In this document: in pieces, positions 61,634 to 64,000 of the stretch | Layout: every line of letters starts with the position of its first letter | Position numbering within the stretch: the stretch's first letter is position 1 | Program-made: the position numbers and the translations under genes | NCBI RefSeq assembly: GCF_003390395.1 | Contig: NZ_QUOV01000001.1 | Location: 2,294,001-2,358,000 of the forward strand | DNA: 64,000 nucleotides | Direction of reading: 5' to 3' | From: Thalassotalea euphylliae | Lineage (GTDB): Bacteria > Pseudomonadota > Gammaproteobacteria > Enterobacterales > Alteromonadaceae | Notes under the pieces: model-generated | Seen by the model: only the letters and a program-made list of their open reading frames with translations | Told to the model about the DNA's origin: nothing | Databases searched by the model: none

Positions 61634-61731
61634 TTAAGTGAATATTATGTGATAAAAGCCCGGTAATTACCGTAATGCCGATCAGTTAAGAAATTTAATC
61701 GATCGGTTGACCGATATTTAAAAGGCTTCAA

Positions 61732-61766
61732 AATCCGATATCAGTTTTCTGCTATCGGATTTTTTT
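61732..61766 (+). terminator. Hairpin plus T-run immediately before the IS4 transposase start
   Basis: AATCCGATA / TATCGGATT stem, 12-base loop, followed by a T-run that ends at the ATG (61767). It has the form of a rho-independent terminator and would stop transcripts entering from the receptor gene and hide the start codon. Confidence 0.7.
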
Positions 61767-63095
61767 ATGCCCCTTGTCCAAGCTTTTGAAGATGTATCGT
61801 CGTTTTTAGATGACGTTAATACACTGGATAAACTCAAAGCGATACTTGACCCAAATATTCTTGAACAAGCTTTCGAGTATGCCGGAGTTGCGACAGTAAG
61901 GCGAAGAAGGCTGCCATTGGAAGCGGTTATGTGGTCAGTGATAGGAATGAGTCTATTTCGTCATGAAACGGTTTGGGATATTGCCAGTCGTCTTGATATT
62001 TCTCTCCCCGGCAAACATAAGCTAGTAGCGCCTAGTGCGCTTGTACAAGGGCGCCAACGCTTAGGTTACGAAGCGGTGCAACAAACATTTCAATTACTTG
62101 CTCATAGAGCATTTTCTACTCATGCCTTTGAGCATTGGTGTGGGTTAAATTTGCTCGCGGTAGATGGTGTAGTTTTTCGCACACAAGACAATGAAGATAA
62201 CCGTGTAGCGTTTGGGAGTGACCGTAATCAGCGCGGTGAAGGCAGTTATCCTCAGATACGCATGTGTGGGCTCATGGAAGTGTCAAGCCACCTGTTATTG
62301 GATAGTGCATTTGATAGTCGCCATGTGGGCGAAATGACATTAGCAGAGCGACTTTTGCCAACAGTACCAGAAGAGTCTTTAACCCTATTCGATCGAGGTT
62401 ATTATTCACTGGGGCTTTTGCATAACTGGCAACATCAAGGGCAAAATACTCATTGGATGATCCCCGCGAGAAAAGACCTACAGTATCAAGTTGAACGCAG
62501 CTTGGGTGAATACGATAAGATAGTCACATTATCGACCAGCCCACAAGCAAGAAAGAAATTTAGGGGGCTGCCTGCACACCTCACTGCGAGGCTCACGTCA
62601 TACCAAGTGAATGGAAAGTCTTATCGTGTACTAAGCTCATTAACCGACCCGCTACGATTTCCATACGATGAACTCACCGAAGTCTATACGCAGCGCTGGG
62701 AAATCGAACTAGGATTTAGGGAGATGAAGCAGGGATTACATCAAGCCAAACATGTCCTACGTAGTAAAAAGCCTGACATGGTGCGTCAGGAGTTATGGGG
62801 ACTTTTACTGGCTTATAACCTGATACGTATTGCGATGCTTGATGCCGCCAACGCAGATGAAATGATATCACCAACGAGGCTAAGTTTTAGTTTATGCATG
62901 CGACACGTGATTGCATTTCTCATGCTTACACCGATACGTAGCGCAAGCAAACTGCCAATTCACTATGAGGAATTACTCACCACCTTGAGGATGTTTACAT
63001 TACCAGACAAATTACCCGATAGGCATTACCCAAGAGTCGTTAGAAAGAAACCGACGAAATATCCTTATAAACGAAAAATGCCAGTCAGCTCTTAA
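61767..63095 (+). CDS. IS4-family DDE transposase
   Basis: 442 residues. N-terminal DUF4372/Nterm_IS4-like domain (about 15-130), then the DDE_Tnp_1 catalytic core: LLAVDGVVFRTQD (Asp), LTLFDRGYYSLGLL (Asp), and the YREK signature in YTQRWEIELGFREMKQ (Tyr, Arg, Glu, Lys with IS4 spacing). It is intact. There is no normal ribosome site, because a terminator-like hairpin directly precedes the ATG. Confidence 0.93.
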   Translation: MPLVQAFEDVSSFLDDVNTLDKLKAILDPNILEQAFEYAGVATVRRRRLPLEAVMWSVIGMSLFRHETVWDIASRLDISLPGKHKLVAPSALVQGRQRLGYEAVQQTFQLLAHRAFSTHAFEHWCGLNLLAVDGVVFRTQDNEDNRVAFGSDRNQRGEGSYPQIRMCGLMEVSSHLLLDSAFDSRHVGEMTLAERLLPTVPEESLTLFDRGYYSLGLLHNWQHQGQNTHWMIPARKDLQYQVERSLGEYDKIVTLSTSPQARKKFRGLPAHLTARLTSYQVNGKSYRVLSSLTDPLRFPYDELTEVYTQRWEIELGFREMKQGLHQAKHVLRSKKPDMVRQELWGLLLAYNLIRIAMLDAANADEMISPTRLSFSLCMRHVIAFLMLTPIRSASKLPIHYEELLTTLRMFTLPDKLPDRHYPRVVRKKPTKYPYKRKMPVSS

Positions 63096-63234
63096 CTGAC
63101 TGGCATTACGGTAATTACCGGGCTTTTTTATAGTTTTTTATTTGATTTTTATTAGCTTTAGAAAAGCTAAACTAACCGAATTGCGACAAGAGCAAAACTG
63201 AAATCTGAAAGAAAACGGCAAGAAACTAAAAGCT

Positions 63235-63708
63235 TTATTTATTCAACAGCCTATTAGGCTCTTTATTGTTATTTAGCTCGTGTACCGTTACTTCATACTT
63301 TTCGTTGCCAGGCATTTGACCACTAGCCATGCCAGTTTCAATAAAGCCAAGCGATTTATAGAACGCTAACGCGGCATTATTGCCTTTCAATACTTCTATT
63401 GAAAATATGCGAGCAGGTGACCCAATAACAGCTTTCACTAATGCTTTACCAATGCCACTGCGATAGGTAGTTGGATCAACATATAACCAAGCAATTTCTT
63501 CTTTGTCATATGCAATAAACCCAACAACTTGATCATTTTGCTCAGCAATCAATATTTCATATTCAAACAAATCTTCATTCTCTGCAGCTACTTCCAGTGG
63601 TAAGAACGCACTTTCTAGTGAGGCACCTCGCAGTTCATCTAATCGAGCTGAGTCGTGTATCTCGCAGATACGGGCCCAGTCTTTTTCTAAATAATCACGA
63701 ATTATCAT
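63235..63708 (-). CDS. GNAT-family N-acetyltransferase
   Basis: 157 residues with the GNAT fold: MIIRDYLEKDWARICEIHDSAR, VVGFIAYDKEEIAWLYVDPTTYRSGIGKALVKAVI (acetyl-CoA loop R-x-x-G-I-G) and ALAFYKSLGFIETG. Substrate unknown; the family acetylates amines of proteins or small molecules. It lies just beyond the IS4 element. Confidence 0.9.
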   Translation of the reverse strand: MIIRDYLEKDWARICEIHDSARLDELRGASLESAFLPLEVAAENEDLFEYEILIAEQNDQVVGFIAYDKEEIAWLYVDPTTYRSGIGKALVKAVIGSPARIFSIEVLKGNNAALAFYKSLGFIETGMASGQMPGNEKYEVTVHELNNNKEPNRLLNK

Positions 63709-63849
63709 ATTGAGTTTTGGTTTTCGTTTCGTTTTGGTTTTGGTTTTGGAGAGTTGGAGTTTTCAGGTTTGGTTTCCATGTAATGCCTAATGTTTGAATA
63801 AACAGTGAAAAATTAGTTATTGATCTCAAAGCCTTGAGTTAGGAATACT

Positions 63850-63999
63850 TTATTTTAGGTTCGCTATTTTCTGATTTAGCTCATAGCCACTATCGGTAAC
63901 GATAGCCTCTACTGCGGCTAACCTTTCTTTTAATGCTTTTACTTCATTTTGAAGCTCAAGGTTTGTCTTGCTATCAAGCCCACTTTGTAGCGCTTGCAA
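63850..63999 (-). CDS. C-terminal fragment of a coiled-coil protein (5' end outside window)
   Basis: Only the last 49 codons are present (LQALQSGLDSKTNLELQNEV ... ending NLK). It is an amphipathic, leucine-zipper-like helix with LKERLAAVEAIVTDSGYELNQKI, which recalls the tail of PspB-type or related small membrane-associated proteins, but that cannot be settled from a fragment. Confidence 0.55.
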   Translation of the reverse strand: MQALQSGLDSKTNLELQNEVKALKERLAAVEAIVTDSGYELNQKIANLK

Positions 64000-64000
64000 T

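Larger units (their letters stand above)
61654..63127 (+). mobile_element. IS4-family insertion sequence
   Basis: About 1474 bp bounded by near-perfect inverted repeats of about 38 bp, which begin AAAAGCCCGGTAATTACCG (left 61654-61691; right, reversed, 63127-63090) with two mismatches. Each end contains the palindrome CGGTAATTACCG. One intact transposase gene, whose stop lies inside the right repeat. I found no clear target duplication. It sits 20 bp after the TonB receptor stop. Confidence 0.9.

Noticed and set aside
61654..63127. Target-site duplication for the IS4 element
   Set aside because: Flanks TATGTGAT and TTATAGTT share only a few bases; not convincing.

Overview
The window reads as chromosome from a marine gammaproteobacterium of the order Alteromonadales, most likely Colwelliaceae (Thalassotalea/Colwellia-like). 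This is inferred from gene content (TonB receptors, D-glutamate catabolism of the marine type, cellulose/cellobiose genes), moderate-to-low GC and protein style; no rRNA is present to prove it.
Layout. (1) 1-6455: a beta-glucoside locus. A GH3 beta-glucosidase and a FucP/GluP-type sugar transporter diverge from a GH1 beta-glucosidase, a GPH symporter and a LacI regulator, with two LacI-type operators between them. (2) 6529-7914: a RES/Xre toxin-antitoxin pair. (3) 7916-12911: an RND pump and its lipoprotein adaptor, divergent from a TetR repressor. (4) 13097-15271: a CapA-type protein with its own terminator. (5) 15.7-28.8 kb: an array of integron gene cassettes (about 12 attC sites) with no integrase gene in view, i.e. 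a CALIN. Three near-identical 1405-bp IS110/IS1111-family elements sit at the same point inside three attC sites, and one IS3-family element sits in a chimeric attC. (6) 28.8-35.1 kb: a three-gene secreted operon joining cellulose-binding CBM2, PKD, YceI-like, c-type cytochrome and planctomycete-type DUF1587/1595/1592/1588/1585 domains with a DUF1552 protein. (7) 36.1-37.5 kb: three small unknowns. (8) 37.6-46.2 kb: D-amino-acid/peptide catabolism (DgcA, DgcN, LysR, NhaC-type antiporter, M14 carboxypeptidase, D-aminoacylase). (9) 46.3-64 kb: housekeeping genes (sbcB, a beta-hydroxyacid dehydrogenase, glutathione peroxidase with an OhrR/MarR regulator, lysC with a lysine riboswitch and leader ORF, three tandem initiator tRNAs, an ElyC/YdcF protein, an M16 protease, a Nif3 protein, a TonB receptor, an IS4-family element, a GNAT acetyltransferase).
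How it fits together. The cellobiose locus and the CBM2 redox operon point to cellulose or beta-glucan use. The Dgc cluster with D-aminoacylase and carboxypeptidase points to recovery of D-amino acids from peptidoglycan or marine organic matter. The cassette array is the accessory part. It holds mostly unknown small proteins, including a two-gene cassette coding a polytopic membrane protein plus a membrane-anchored PD-(D/E)XK nuclease-like protein, a 3-TM protein coupled to a 30-residue micro-ORF, a papain-like amidase carried on a VCR-like attC, and a reversed MerR-type regulator.
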